Positions 17,349-25,795 of a DNA stretch of 64,000 nt are shown here, in pieces; the stretch's first letter is position 1; the number at the start of each line of letters is the position of its first letter. This DNA is from Sphingobacterium sp. CZ-2 (GTDB lineage Bacteria > Bacteroidota > Bacteroidia > Sphingobacteriales > Sphingobacteriaceae): the NCBI RefSeq assembly GCF_004526235.1, contig NZ_CP038159.1:744001-808000 (forward strand), read 5' to 3'. Made by a program: the position numbers and the translations under genes. Below the pieces are notes generated by a model. The model was not told the DNA's origin. It did no database searches and saw only the letters and a program-made list of their open reading frames with translations.

Positions 17349-18524
17349 ATGAAAAATTTTATAGCACTGATCAAAAGGGAATTCAAATTATTCTTTCAGA
17401 ATAAGGTCCTTTTGGTACTATTTCTTGGTGCCCCGATTCTTTATGGTGTATTGGTAGGAGGGGTCTATAAAAAAGGAAAAGTAACGCATCTACCTATCAT
17501 CGTGGTGGATGAAGATCGCAGCCCCTTGAGTAGGCAATTAATTGACATGTTCAATGACGGGGAAGTAATCTATGTGGCAAAAGTATTGGATGATGCTTTT
17601 AATGCTAACGATGAGGCCATGAAACATGAGGCAACGGTCGTGGTGCAAATACCTAAAGGTTTCTCTTCGAATGTTAATTACAATAGGCCAACAGAAGTCA
17701 CCTTATTTGTGAATGCTTCCAACACCTTAACATCAAACTATGCGATGATGGCTGCGAATGTAGCAGCCGGAACCATGAAAGCAGGAATTCAAATCAAAGC
17801 CCAACAAAAAAAGGGAGTCCCAGAGTTTGTCGCGGCACAGCAATATGAACCCTTTAAAACGACTATTATCAAACAGCATATCCGAAGTGGTAATTACCTT
17901 TATTTCATGCTGCCCGGAGTTTTACTGACTGTTTTACAGCAGGTCATGATGTTAGGTTTGGCACTTAGTTTTTCTTCTGAATTTGAGAAAGGAACTTTTG
18001 CAGAGTTGGTTGGAAAATCACAAAATGTATTCATTTTGATTTTAGTGAAAATACTACCATACCTATTCATGTCGATCTTGATCTATGGGCTATATTATGG
18101 TTTTTCATTTTGGTATAGAATGCCATTGCATGTTAATGGAACGGCCTTCTTTTGGACCACACTATTGTTCTTAGCAGCTGTCAGTTTTATTGGTATTTTG
18201 GTCAGCCTGGCTATTCCTAGCCAATTGAAAGCTACTGAAATTTTAATGGTGATTGCTACGCCTAGTTTTATTCTGAGTGGTTTTACCTGGCCATTGAGTC
18301 AAATGCCAGATTGGATAGTTGCTATTGCCAACATGATTCCTTTAACACACTATCTACAGATATTCCGAACCTTGATCATCGAAAATGGATCAGTAGAATA
18401 TGTCCAAGATGCTATTTGGGGCTTAGGATGGATTGCTGGTATCACCTTAATTCTTTCCATCGTACTCTTACAAAGGAAAATATCAAAGATCAAAAAAGAT
18501 ACTCCGATTAAACAAACCGTTTAA
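17349..18524 (+). CDS. ABC-2 type permease of a tripartite export system
   Basis: This 391-residue ABC-2 membrane protein (YhhJ/YbhS-like) has an N-terminal transmembrane helix (LLVLFLGAPILYGVLVGGVY), then a large periplasmic domain (residues about 45-170 with VVDEDRSPLSRQLIDMF). Five C-terminal helices follow, including ILSGFTWPLSQMPDWIVAIANMIPLTHYLQIFR, the conserved ABC-2 P.T motif. No ATPase gene accompanies it, and only one permease gene is present, whereas such Bacteroidota operons often carry two. A good intrinsic terminator follows at 18546. Confidence 0.85.
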   Translation: MKNFIALIKREFKLFFQNKVLLVLFLGAPILYGVLVGGVYKKGKVTHLPIIVVDEDRSPLSRQLIDMFNDGEVIYVAKVLDDAFNANDEAMKHEATVVVQIPKGFSSNVNYNRPTEVTLFVNASNTLTSNYAMMAANVAAGTMKAGIQIKAQQKKGVPEFVAAQQYEPFKTTIIKQHIRSGNYLYFMLPGVLLTVLQQVMMLGLALSFSSEFEKGTFAELVGKSQNVFILILVKILPYLFMSILIYGLYYGFSFWYRMPLHVNGTAFFWTTLLFLAAVSFIGILVSLAIPSQLKATEILMVIATPSFILSGFTWPLSQMPDWIVAIANMIPLTHYLQIFRTLIIENGSVEYVQDAIWGLGWIAGITLILSIVLLQRKISKIKKDTPIKQTV

Positions 18525-18545
18525 TTGTCTTTTAACAAATGAGTG

Positions 18546-18576
18546 AACACCGGAACTGTTGTTTCGGTGTTTTTTT
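18546..18576 (+). terminator. Intrinsic terminator of the tolC-hlyD-ABC operon
   Basis: Stem AACACCG (18546-18552) pairs with CGGTGTT (18565-18571), with a 12-base loop and a run of seven T ending at 18576. The T-run overlaps the stop codon of the convergent transpeptidase gene. Confidence 0.8.
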
Positions 18577-19063
18577 ATGGAACTATTTGGACAGGTATTT
18601 CCTTTTGTCCATTATCTTTGGCCATTAAGGCCAATAAATAAACAATCTCAATCGCTTCATCACCCATAGCCAAACATCCCTTGGAAGTTGATCCACCGTG
18701 GATGAAGATATCAGAACCTGTTCGACCAAGGAATAGATCTTCCTCATTCGGGTAATTGATTCCTAAGGACAGGTGATATTTACTCTTGGGATTAAAACGA
18801 TTGATATAATAGTTTCCTTCGGGAATCTGAAGGTCACCTTCTTTTTCTTTTGGACCTAAAGTACCTGAAAAAGCCGTCAAGGGAAATTGTTGATAAAGTT
18901 GAAATGAAGTATCGCCCGTATTCCTTACCCATAATTGAAGCAGCTGTTGGCTTTTAATTCCTAAAAATTGAATTTCCAATTGGTCATTGTATATCCCCAA
19001 CTGCTGGAGAGTAGCTAAAATTCTGGGTAAATGTTTCTTCTTCGCTATATCAATGCGATCCAT
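18575..19063 (-). CDS. L,D-transpeptidase (YkuD / YafK-type) without visible signal peptide
   Basis: This 162-residue protein has the YkuD catalytic signature HGGSTSKGC with His 122 and nucleophile Cys 130, preceded by the beta-strands LQIPEGNYYINRFNP near 78 and SLGINYPNEED near 99. The spacing of the motif (HGxxxSxGC) resembles the YafK/DpaA subgroup that acts on peptidoglycan-linked proteins. The N-terminus starts directly with the mature domain and has no hydrophobic leader. The ATG lies two bases after the stop of the pentapeptide gene, which argues against a longer start. It is the third gene of a crp-pentapeptide-transpeptidase operon. Confidence 0.8.
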   Translation of the reverse strand: MDRIDIAKKKHLPRILATLQQLGIYNDQLEIQFLGIKSQQLLQLWVRNTGDTSFQLYQQFPLTAFSGTLGPKEKEGDLQIPEGNYYINRFNPKSKYHLSLGINYPNEEDLFLGRTGSDIFIHGGSTSKGCLAMGDEAIEIVYLLALMAKDNGQKEIPVQIVP

Positions 19064-19065
19064 GT

Positions 19066-19638
19066 CTACCCAGTTACTTGTATTTTATATTTCACCAATA
19101 AATCCGGTAGGGAAGAAATAGAAAATTTTGCGCCTTTAACCGTGTTCTGATCTAGATCTAATTGTATGTTTATGCAAGTTGAAAAATCTGCTTTTTCCAA
19201 ATTGGAATTTAGGAAGGTGCTATTTAATAAATCACAATATTCAAAGTACGCCTGCAGCAGATCCGCAGATTCAAAGTCAACTTCATGTAGTTTACAGGAT
19301 ATGAACTTTGTTTTCTTCAGTTTACATTGATAAAAGGAGGAATGATCTAGGATACAATGATCAAAGCTAAAACTCAGGTTAAAAGGATTACAGCTATCAA
19401 ATTTTAATCCTAATAACTTACAATGTTCGAATTTTGCATCTTGAATCATACTATGTTCCAAGGTGGCTAGACTAAGATTACAATGCGAAAAAGTACAATC
19501 CACAAATTTCATTTCGGAAAGGTCCATCCGTTCGAAATTGCAGTTTTCAAATCTACAGTATTCGTATTCTCCTTTTACTAAGGGTCGATCGCCAAGATCT
19601 TCTGCTGTAAAGGTTTTATCTTCGAAATATTCAGCCAT
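19066..19638 (-). CDS. Pentapeptide repeat protein (Qnr-like)
   Basis: This 190-residue protein is built almost wholly of A(D/N)LxF-type pentapeptides: CRFENCNFERMDLSEMKF, CTFSHCNLSLATL, AKFEHCKLLGLKF, TKFISCKLHEVDF and ADLLQAYFEYCDL. These predict a right-handed quadrilateral beta helix. Qnr proteins (about 215 residues) of this fold bind DNA gyrase and protect it from quinolones; this one is somewhat shorter and Cys-rich. A gyrase role is only an analogy. It is encoded 8 bases after the Crp regulator and 2 bases before the transpeptidase, so the three are probably one operon. Confidence 0.8.
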   Translation of the reverse strand: MAEYFEDKTFTAEDLGDRPLVKGEYEYCRFENCNFERMDLSEMKFVDCTFSHCNLSLATLEHSMIQDAKFEHCKLLGLKFDSCNPFNLSFSFDHCILDHSSFYQCKLKKTKFISCKLHEVDFESADLLQAYFEYCDLLNSTFLNSNLEKADFSTCINIQLDLDQNTVKGAKFSISSLPDLLVKYKIQVTG

Positions 19639-19646
19639 GTTTATAA

Positions 19647-20219
19647 TTATTCATTTATGATTTCCTTCCTAATTCGGCTCAAAGAAGTATCCGTTACACC
19701 CAGATAGGAAGCTATGAATTTCAGTGGTGCTTGTTGGATGATTTGAGGTTTATCCTTCATGAGATGGAGATATCTACTTTTGGCTGGCTCCGTGATCATC
19801 TCTGTTGCTCTTTTTTTGCTGAGGTATAATTCGAAAGCCATCCATGCACGACCCCATTCCCGAAAGGCCGGAATCTGATGGAAAAGTTCCTGAAATACAT
19901 CATAATCTAATTTCCATAGCACGCAATCCGTTAAGCATTGGATATATTCCTGGGATGGGATACGTTGAAAAATAGAGGCCACTTCAATAACCACTTCATT
20001 CTTTCCAGAAAAGCCTGTCGTGATTTCATTCCCTTCATAATCGTATAGAAAAGTTCTGACCAATCCGTCTTCAAGGATATAAAATTGATTCAATACCTGA
20101 TCTTTCTTCAACAAGAATTCACCCTTAGATACCTGAATTTTTTCATGGGCAGCAAAAATTTTTTCCAGATCTTCATTTTCGAAAAGTGGGTGTTGATAGG
20201 CGTATTTTAAGATTTCCAT
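19647..20219 (-). CDS. Crp/Fnr family transcriptional regulator
   Basis: This 190-residue regulator has a cNMP-binding beta-roll at residues 10-120 (EKIQVSKGEFLLKKDQVLNQFYILEDGLVRTF, then EITTGFSGKNEVV) and a C-terminal helix-turn-helix (KFIASYLGVTDTSLSRIRKE near 168-187). It is the first gene of a unit with the pentapeptide and transpeptidase genes and may autoregulate it. No Fe-S cysteines are seen. Confidence 0.85.
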   Translation of the reverse strand: MEILKYAYQHPLFENEDLEKIFAAHEKIQVSKGEFLLKKDQVLNQFYILEDGLVRTFLYDYEGNEITTGFSGKNEVVIEVASIFQRIPSQEYIQCLTDCVLWKLDYDVFQELFHQIPAFREWGRAWMAFELYLSKKRATEMITEPAKSRYLHLMKDKPQIIQQAPLKFIASYLGVTDTSLSRIRKEIINE

Positions 20220-20261
20220 AAAAGGAGTTATTTACATCCAAGATAAGTAAATTTCAGTTAA

Positions 20262-21944
20262 CTAAAACGGATCTTCGAGCGTAAAACTTATCCTCTCCTT
20301 AGAAATGGGATGGGTAAATTCAATAAAGCCTGCATGTAGATGTAGACGATCTGCCCGTTGGCCATAAAGATCATCCCCCAGAATAGGGCAGAATAGACCT
20401 TTTTTATGCGCTGAATGCACACGTAATTGATGCGTTCTACCTGTTAAAGGAAAATAATGGATCCGGGTTCTTCCGTTTTCTATTGCTTGAACCCTAAATT
20501 TTGTCTGAGCAGGTTTACCATATTCGTAACAGACCACTTGCCTTGGACGATCATCCAAGTCTACTCGTAACGGCAGATCAATAAGTCCTTCCTGCTGATC
20601 TATTACACCATCCAAAATGGCGGTATATCGCTTTTTAACAGTATGTTTTATAAACTGATCTTGAATAAATTGATGGGATTCCTTATTCTTTGCCAACACT
20701 AAAATTCCGGAAGTCGACATATCCAAACGATGGATGATCAATGGACCGGTTATTTCTGGAAATCTTTCCAATATTCTGGTCTGAACACTATCCTTAACAT
20801 TGATCCCGGGAACCGATAAAAACTCTGCTGGCTTATTGACAACAATGATCGATTCATCTTCGTATATAATATCAATGTCCAAATCACTATCCGGATGCTG
20901 AAGCATGGGATTATCATCAACTTCCAATCCCTGTAGCATATGGTTTAAGATGGGTTCGCATTTACCACGACAAGCAGGGTAGAAGGATAAATGTTTTCTT
21001 ACTTCTGTATTTGGCGATTCTCCCCACCAGAACTCCGCCATAGCAATAGGTTTTAGCTTATGTTGATAGGCAAACTGCAATAATTTTGGGGCAGCGCATT
21101 CTCCAGCTCCTGCAGGAGGTTGCAATTGAATAGCTTCTTGGAAGATATCTAACACTGATCTTGATTCCCCTTGCGCATTCAAAAAATGGTATTGATCAAA
21201 TAGACGTTGCTGCAGGGATGACGACCTTTCTTTACGCTCATTCTTTAACGCTTCGATCTGCTGTTGTTCCATAAGATACTTTTCCTCGAAACGTTCTATC
21301 ACCTTTAAAGCATTTCCCTTCGCTACATCATATTCATGTTGATCCCGATAACTTTGCTTAATGAGATCAATTTCTAATTCCTGATAGGCATTTTCCGAAA
21401 GGATCGGTTTTTGGATGGTTCTAATCTGCTTTCTTTCCGATTTATTTTGTTTATGCAACACCCGGAGTGTCGAAAGTGATTTTTGTTGTTCCTCCTTGGC
21501 AGATTCAAATTGAAGTTTCAAAGCTTGAAGATTTCCATTTTCTTCTATTTGTTCCAATTCCCTATTGATCCGATTGATCTCTTGTTCTTCCTCCAGAAAA
21601 AAACCTTCAGGCTTTAACATATCAAAGATTGGAGGTACAAAATAACGATGTTGATTCGTTCCAGCCAGCTTCCCAGAAACGGCGGCAAGATAACCTAAGC
21701 CACCATGTTCATCTTCAACGACCAAAACCCCAAACATCTTTCCAATCACTAAAGCACTATTATGATCATCTAGCCCAAAATTATGTTCGAAATCTTTTTG
21801 GGTCAATAAATATTCCTGCACCTGCTTTGCAGCAAGCATACTTAACGCATGCGGCTCATAACAAAAGGGAAATGTAAATTTCTCCGGTTTTTTGATATGC
21901 GATACATCGTGCTGAAAGCGATGAAGGAATGATATATTACTCAT
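20262..21944 (-). CDS. RluA family pseudouridine synthase with long N-terminal extension
   Basis: This 560-residue protein has an RluA-type catalytic domain in about residues 350-560: DIIYEDESIIVVNKPAEFLSVPG, then IIHRLDMSTSGILVLAK with the catalytic Asp near 407, and LTGRTHQLRVHSA near 510. The N-terminal 350 residues are unlike the usual S4 domain. They contain LGYLAAVSGKLAG (near 80), a Glu/Gln/Lys-rich coiled coil (about 115-240) and GECAAPKLLQFAYQHKLKPIAMAEFWWG near 280. This long form recurs in Bacteroidota; the RNA target is unknown. It is a stand-alone gene divergent from the aldo/keto reductase. Confidence 0.82.
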   Translation of the reverse strand: MSNISFLHRFQHDVSHIKKPEKFTFPFCYEPHALSMLAAKQVQEYLLTQKDFEHNFGLDDHNSALVIGKMFGVLVVEDEHGGLGYLAAVSGKLAGTNQHRYFVPPIFDMLKPEGFFLEEEQEINRINRELEQIEENGNLQALKLQFESAKEEQQKSLSTLRVLHKQNKSERKQIRTIQKPILSENAYQELEIDLIKQSYRDQHEYDVAKGNALKVIERFEEKYLMEQQQIEALKNERKERSSSLQQRLFDQYHFLNAQGESRSVLDIFQEAIQLQPPAGAGECAAPKLLQFAYQHKLKPIAMAEFWWGESPNTEVRKHLSFYPACRGKCEPILNHMLQGLEVDDNPMLQHPDSDLDIDIIYEDESIIVVNKPAEFLSVPGINVKDSVQTRILERFPEITGPLIIHRLDMSTSGILVLAKNKESHQFIQDQFIKHTVKKRYTAILDGVIDQQEGLIDLPLRVDLDDRPRQVVCYEYGKPAQTKFRVQAIENGRTRIHYFPLTGRTHQLRVHSAHKKGLFCPILGDDLYGQRADRLHLHAGFIEFTHPISKERISFTLEDPF

Positions 21945-22119
21945 TTAATGACAGTTCAATTCGGGGCAAAAATACAAATATTAAGAAGGATTTAAGATAA
22001 TAATGATGAAGTTCAAATTCCAACAAATCTAAAGCCTAAAATGACATAAAAATGCCTTTAAAATATCTTTTATTGCAGTTTTTATTGGTAAATTGTATAC
22101 ATCAAAATTAGGGATATAT

Positions 22120-23079
22120 ATGGAAAACAAAAGAATATTGGGAAAATCAGACCTAACGATTGTTCCTCTTATATTTGGTGGTAATGTATTCGGTTGGACC
22201 TTAGATGAACAGCAATCCTTTGATATCTTGGATCAATTTATGGAATTAGGCTTCAATGCCATCGATACAGCCAATAATTATAGCCATTGGGCACCTGGAA
22301 ACAAAGGCGGCGAATCTGAAACCATTTTAGGAAACTGGATCAACAGCAAAGGAAACAGAGAAAAAATTATCCTCATGACTAAAGTTGGTGGCCGATTTGG
22401 ATATGATACCAAACCAAATACCCAGGCGAGTTATATCAAGGAACAAGTAGAACTTTCTCTAAAACGACTACAGACCGATTATATAGACCTATACCAAACT
22501 CATTATGATGATGAAGTGACCCCAATTGAAGAGACGCTAAGGGCATATGAAGATTTGATCCAGGAAGGTAAAATAAAACATATTGGGGCATCAAACATTG
22601 GAGCTACTCGGTTGCAGGAATCTTTAACTATTTCCAAAGAACAAAATTTACCTGCTTACATCAGCCTACAGCCAGAATATAATCTATACGATAGGGAGAA
22701 CTATGAAAAGACCTATTTGAAATTAGTTGAGGAAAATGAATTAGCCGTTATTCCTTATTATTCTTTAGCGAGTGGTTTTCTAAGTGGGAAATATCAAACC
22801 GAATCTGATTTTACAAAATCAGCTAGGGGAGAAGGCATTCAGAAACGTTATTGGAATGAAAGGGGAAGGAGAATTGTAGCGGCATTAAATGAAGTTTCCA
22901 ATGCATACAGAACAAGCCCTTCCGCAGTAGCCTTAGCTTGGTTATTAGCCCAACCTACCATCACAGCACCTATTGCTAGTGCGACCAAAACAGAACATCT
23001 TGAAGCCTTTGAAGCCGCTGTTCAACTGAGATTAGGGGAGGAGGCACTGAAGAAACTTGAGGAAGCAAGTAAATACTAG
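22120..23079 (+). CDS. Aldo/keto reductase
   Basis: The ATG at 22120 gives 319 residues; a TTG-initiated extension upstream is not needed. The TIM-barrel AKR motifs are in order: FGGNVFGW near 20, NAIDTANNYSHW (catalytic Asp and Tyr) near 47, LMTKVGG (Lys) near 87, DYIDLYQTHYDD (His) near 122 and KIKHIGASNIG near 157. The C-terminal SPSAVALAWLLAQPTITAPIASA-type segment binds NADP. Substrate is unknown. The gene is followed 45 bases later by dps on the same strand. Confidence 0.87.
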   Translation: MENKRILGKSDLTIVPLIFGGNVFGWTLDEQQSFDILDQFMELGFNAIDTANNYSHWAPGNKGGESETILGNWINSKGNREKIILMTKVGGRFGYDTKPNTQASYIKEQVELSLKRLQTDYIDLYQTHYDDEVTPIEETLRAYEDLIQEGKIKHIGASNIGATRLQESLTISKEQNLPAYISLQPEYNLYDRENYEKTYLKLVEENELAVIPYYSLASGFLSGKYQTESDFTKSARGEGIQKRYWNERGRRIVAALNEVSNAYRTSPSAVALAWLLAQPTITAPIASATKTEHLEAFEAAVQLRLGEEALKKLEEASKY

Positions 23080-23124
23080 AATAAATTCTCAAAAAGTATA
23101 AACAACAAATAAATATATAATACT

Positions 23125-23595
23125 ATGAAAACTAATATCGGAATTACAGAAAAAAACACCTCAGCAGTAGCTGAAATATTGAACAAATTATTGGCAGATG
23201 AAAATGTGCTGTATACAAAGGTTCGAAACGCTCATTGGAACGTAGAAGGACCAGACTTCCATGCTCAACATTTATTTTTTGAAACGATATATGATGAATT
23301 GGCGGAAATCATTGATGAAGTAGCGGAACGAGTTCGATCCATTGGCCATTATGCTGTTGGAACCATGAAAGCTTGGTTAGAAATAACCCAATTAACAGAA
23401 ATGGCTTATGGTAAAAATGATTCCAAGGGATTCATCAAAGAAATCCTCAACGATTTTGAAAGCCTGATCATTTCCTTGAGAGAGGATATCGATAAAGTGG
23501 AAAAAAACAAGGATGCCGGAACAGAAGATTTTTTGGTTGGCATTCTAGAAAAACATGAAAAAACAGCTTGGATGCTAAGATCACACCTTAAATAG
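23125..23595 (+). CDS. dps: Dps family ferritin-like DNA-protection protein
   Basis: At 156 residues this is a normal Dps length. The intersubunit ferroxidase residues fall at the correct spacing: His 37 (NAHWNVEG), His 49, Glu 53, Asp 64 and Glu 68. Dodecameric Dps oxidises ferrous iron with peroxide and shields DNA. Dps genes are classic OxyR targets and an OxyR gene lies at 43230, but no site could be recognised here. A strong terminator follows. Confidence 0.9.
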   Translation: MKTNIGITEKNTSAVAEILNKLLADENVLYTKVRNAHWNVEGPDFHAQHLFFETIYDELAEIIDEVAERVRSIGHYAVGTMKAWLEITQLTEMAYGKNDSKGFIKEILNDFESLIISLREDIDKVEKNKDAGTEDFLVGILEKHEKTAWMLRSHLK

Positions 23596-23613
23596 CATAT
23601 ACTTACATTTTAG

Positions 23614-23639
23614 AAGCTCCTTCGGGAGCTTTTTTTTTT
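23614..23639 (+). terminator. Intrinsic terminator after dps
   Basis: Stem AAGCTCC (23614-23620), loop TTCG, GGAGCTT (23625-23631), then a run of T to 23639. Confidence 0.9.
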
Positions 23640-23721
23640 GAATTTCATTTAATAATCAATAGAATAGATAGGATTGTTCCAAAGAATAGTTAATTTCAAA
23701 GCGATTTTATTAGTTATTTAA

Positions 23722-24540
23722 ATGATCGACGAATTAATTGCCTATTTGGGAACCTTAAATCCCGTTACAGCAGCTTTATTAGCAGGTTTATTCACTTGGG
23801 GAGTGACCGCATTAGGAGCAGCATCCGTTTTTCTTTTCAGAGGAGTAAACAAACGACTATTGAATGGCATGTTGGGCTTTACAGGTGGCGTTATGATCGC
23901 TGCTAGTTTTTGGTCCTTATTGTCACCAGCAATAGAAATGAGTGACGGCAGTGGATTTGAAAAAGTGATGCCAGCCGCCATTGGCTTTATATTGGGTGCA
24001 CTTTTCATATTTGGTTTGGACAAGCTCATGCCACACCTGCATTTGAACTTTTTAAAATCAGAAGGTCCAAAATCATCCTTACATCGAACCACCTTATTGA
24101 CCATAGCCATTGCCCTACATAATATTCCAGAAGGATTGGCTGTAGGGGTATTGTTTGGTGGAGCGGCAGCAGGATCTCCAGAAGCAAGTATTGCTGGGGC
24201 AGTTTTATTGGCGATGGGAATTGGACTTCAGAATTTTCCGGAAGGAATTGCCGTATCCATGCCATTAAGGAGAATGGGGCTCTCCAGATGGAAGAGTTTC
24301 CAATACGGACAGTTATCGGCCGTGGTGGAACCTATTTTTGCTGTTCTTGGCGCCTTTGCTGTTGGATTCTTCCTTCCCATTTTGCCTTATGCATTGGCAT
24401 TTGCCGCAGGGGCCATGATATTTGTGGTTATCGAAGAGGTAATCCCAGAAACCCAACAAGAAGAACATTCCGATATCCCTATCTTAGGATTTGTCTTGGG
24501 ATTTGTGGTGATGATGGTATTGGATGTCGCATTGGGATAA
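23722..24540 (+). CDS. ZIP family divalent metal transporter
   Basis: This 272-residue membrane protein has about eight helices. The ZIP metal-binding helices are plain: HNIPEGLAVGVLFGG near residue 133 (helix IV) and GLQNFPEGIAVSMPLRRMG near 173 (helix V), followed by EPIFAVLGA. ZupT-type proteins import Zn, Fe or Mn from the periplasm. It is a single gene ending at a bidirectional terminator shared with the TPR gene on the other strand. Confidence 0.9.
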   Translation: MIDELIAYLGTLNPVTAALLAGLFTWGVTALGAASVFLFRGVNKRLLNGMLGFTGGVMIAASFWSLLSPAIEMSDGSGFEKVMPAAIGFILGALFIFGLDKLMPHLHLNFLKSEGPKSSLHRTTLLTIAIALHNIPEGLAVGVLFGGAAAGSPEASIAGAVLLAMGIGLQNFPEGIAVSMPLRRMGLSRWKSFQYGQLSAVVEPIFAVLGAFAVGFFLPILPYALAFAAGAMIFVVIEEVIPETQQEEHSDIPILGFVLGFVVMMVLDVALG

Positions 24541-24552
24541 ATTTAGACAAAC

Positions 24553-24585
24553 AAAAAAGCCATCCTTTTCAGAATGGCTTTTTTT
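24553..24585. terminator. Bidirectional terminator between ZIP and TPR genes
   Basis: AAAAAAGCCAT (24553-24563) pairs with ATGGCTTTTTTT (24574-24585). The A and T runs on both sides serve both converging genes. Confidence 0.85.
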
Positions 24586-24600
24586 ATTTCCATACTTTGA

Positions 24601-25776
24601 TTAATTCAAAGCATCTAACTTCGATTGGATTTCAGTAGATTTCGCTGTATCCTCGATAAAGTCGTAGTAACTTTTCAAACTACGTAAAGCATCTTTATTA
24701 TTTGGATCTAACTCGATTGTTTTATTCAAATAAGGAAGAGCTGTAGCGATTTTCGCTTTGATCGCAGCAAGCTTTTTGTTGTATTCAGCAGCAGGTAAAT
24801 TCTTATCATCATTGATCGCCAATAATTCATCGCGACCAGAATTCATGATCACAACAGCCGCATTGATGTTTGCCTCAGGATAATTAGGATCAATCTCTAG
24901 CGCTTTTTTGTAAGCCGCTAAAGCTTTCTCCGTATTTCCAGCAGTACCATATGCTAAACCAGAATAGTAGTGCAAGCTTTTATTTTGAGGATCCTTCGTG
25001 ATTTGCGCTTCGATATCGCTCAAAATCTTCGCCTCATTACCTGTGATCAAATTAAACTCAATATTCTGTACAACAGCATCATTATCGTTTGGATAAGCAG
25101 CAACCGCTTCAGCAGCAGCAGCTAATGCCGATGTTGTATCACCTTTAGACATATAAAGTTTTGGAAGATCCAATAATACTGTCTTATGGCTTGAGAATTC
25201 TTTGTTAGGGATCAATGCCTTGTATTTAGGAATCGCATTGTCATAATCTTTTGTCTGTACAGCCGACAAACCAGCGTAGAATGTCAATGTGGTATCACCA
25301 GGAAGATAAGTCAATGCATCGTTGAATTCATTGTATGCATTTTTATAATCTTGTTTATCCCATGCAGCAACACCTTGATTGAATTTAAACTGACCTAATG
25401 TTTGGCTCGCAACAGTAATATTATCTGTATGCTTTTTCTCCTTATCTAATTCAGTTGCTTTTTTAACAGCTTCGGAAGCTTTGGTAGCAGCTTCTGCATT
25501 CTTATCGATAAATGCAATATTAGAATAAACTAAGGCATAGTAAGTCCAAGCTTCTGGATCATTACTTGTTTTTTCATGCACAACAGCTGCATCAATTGCT
25601 TCTTGAGCAGTAGTTAGATTTGTTTTCCCTAAAGCAGCCGTTCCAGCAGCTTTTAGTTCTTCAAATTTAATAATTGCAGCTTTAGCTTTTTTTACGTTAC
25701 TAGCTTGTGCAAATACAGCAGTAGTTCCTGTCGCCAAAAGTACGCCTGCTAATAATATGGATTTCTTCAGATTCAT
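24601..25776 (-). CDS. Secreted tetratricopeptide repeat protein
   Basis: This 391-residue protein has a signal peptide (MNLKKSILLAGVLLATGTTA... ending FAQ, about residue 24). Tetratricopeptide repeats are spread through the rest, clearest in GLAYGTAGNTEKALAAYKKALEIDPNYPEANINAA near 275-310 and YLNKTIELDPNNKDALRSL near 350. It should be a periplasmic or surface scaffold; no catalytic motif is seen. It lies 19 bases downstream of a second TPR gene that itself overlaps gyrA. Confidence 0.8.
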   Translation of the reverse strand: MNLKKSILLAGVLLATGTTAVFAQASNVKKAKAAIIKFEELKAAGTAALGKTNLTTAQEAIDAAVVHEKTSNDPEAWTYYALVYSNIAFIDKNAEAATKASEAVKKATELDKEKKHTDNITVASQTLGQFKFNQGVAAWDKQDYKNAYNEFNDALTYLPGDTTLTFYAGLSAVQTKDYDNAIPKYKALIPNKEFSSHKTVLLDLPKLYMSKGDTTSALAAAAEAVAAYPNDNDAVVQNIEFNLITGNEAKILSDIEAQITKDPQNKSLHYYSGLAYGTAGNTEKALAAYKKALEIDPNYPEANINAAVVIMNSGRDELLAINDDKNLPAAEYNKKLAAIKAKIATALPYLNKTIELDPNNKDALRSLKSYYDFIEDTAKSTEIQSKLDALN

Positions 25777-25795
25777 ATCGTATTTGTTTTGTTTA

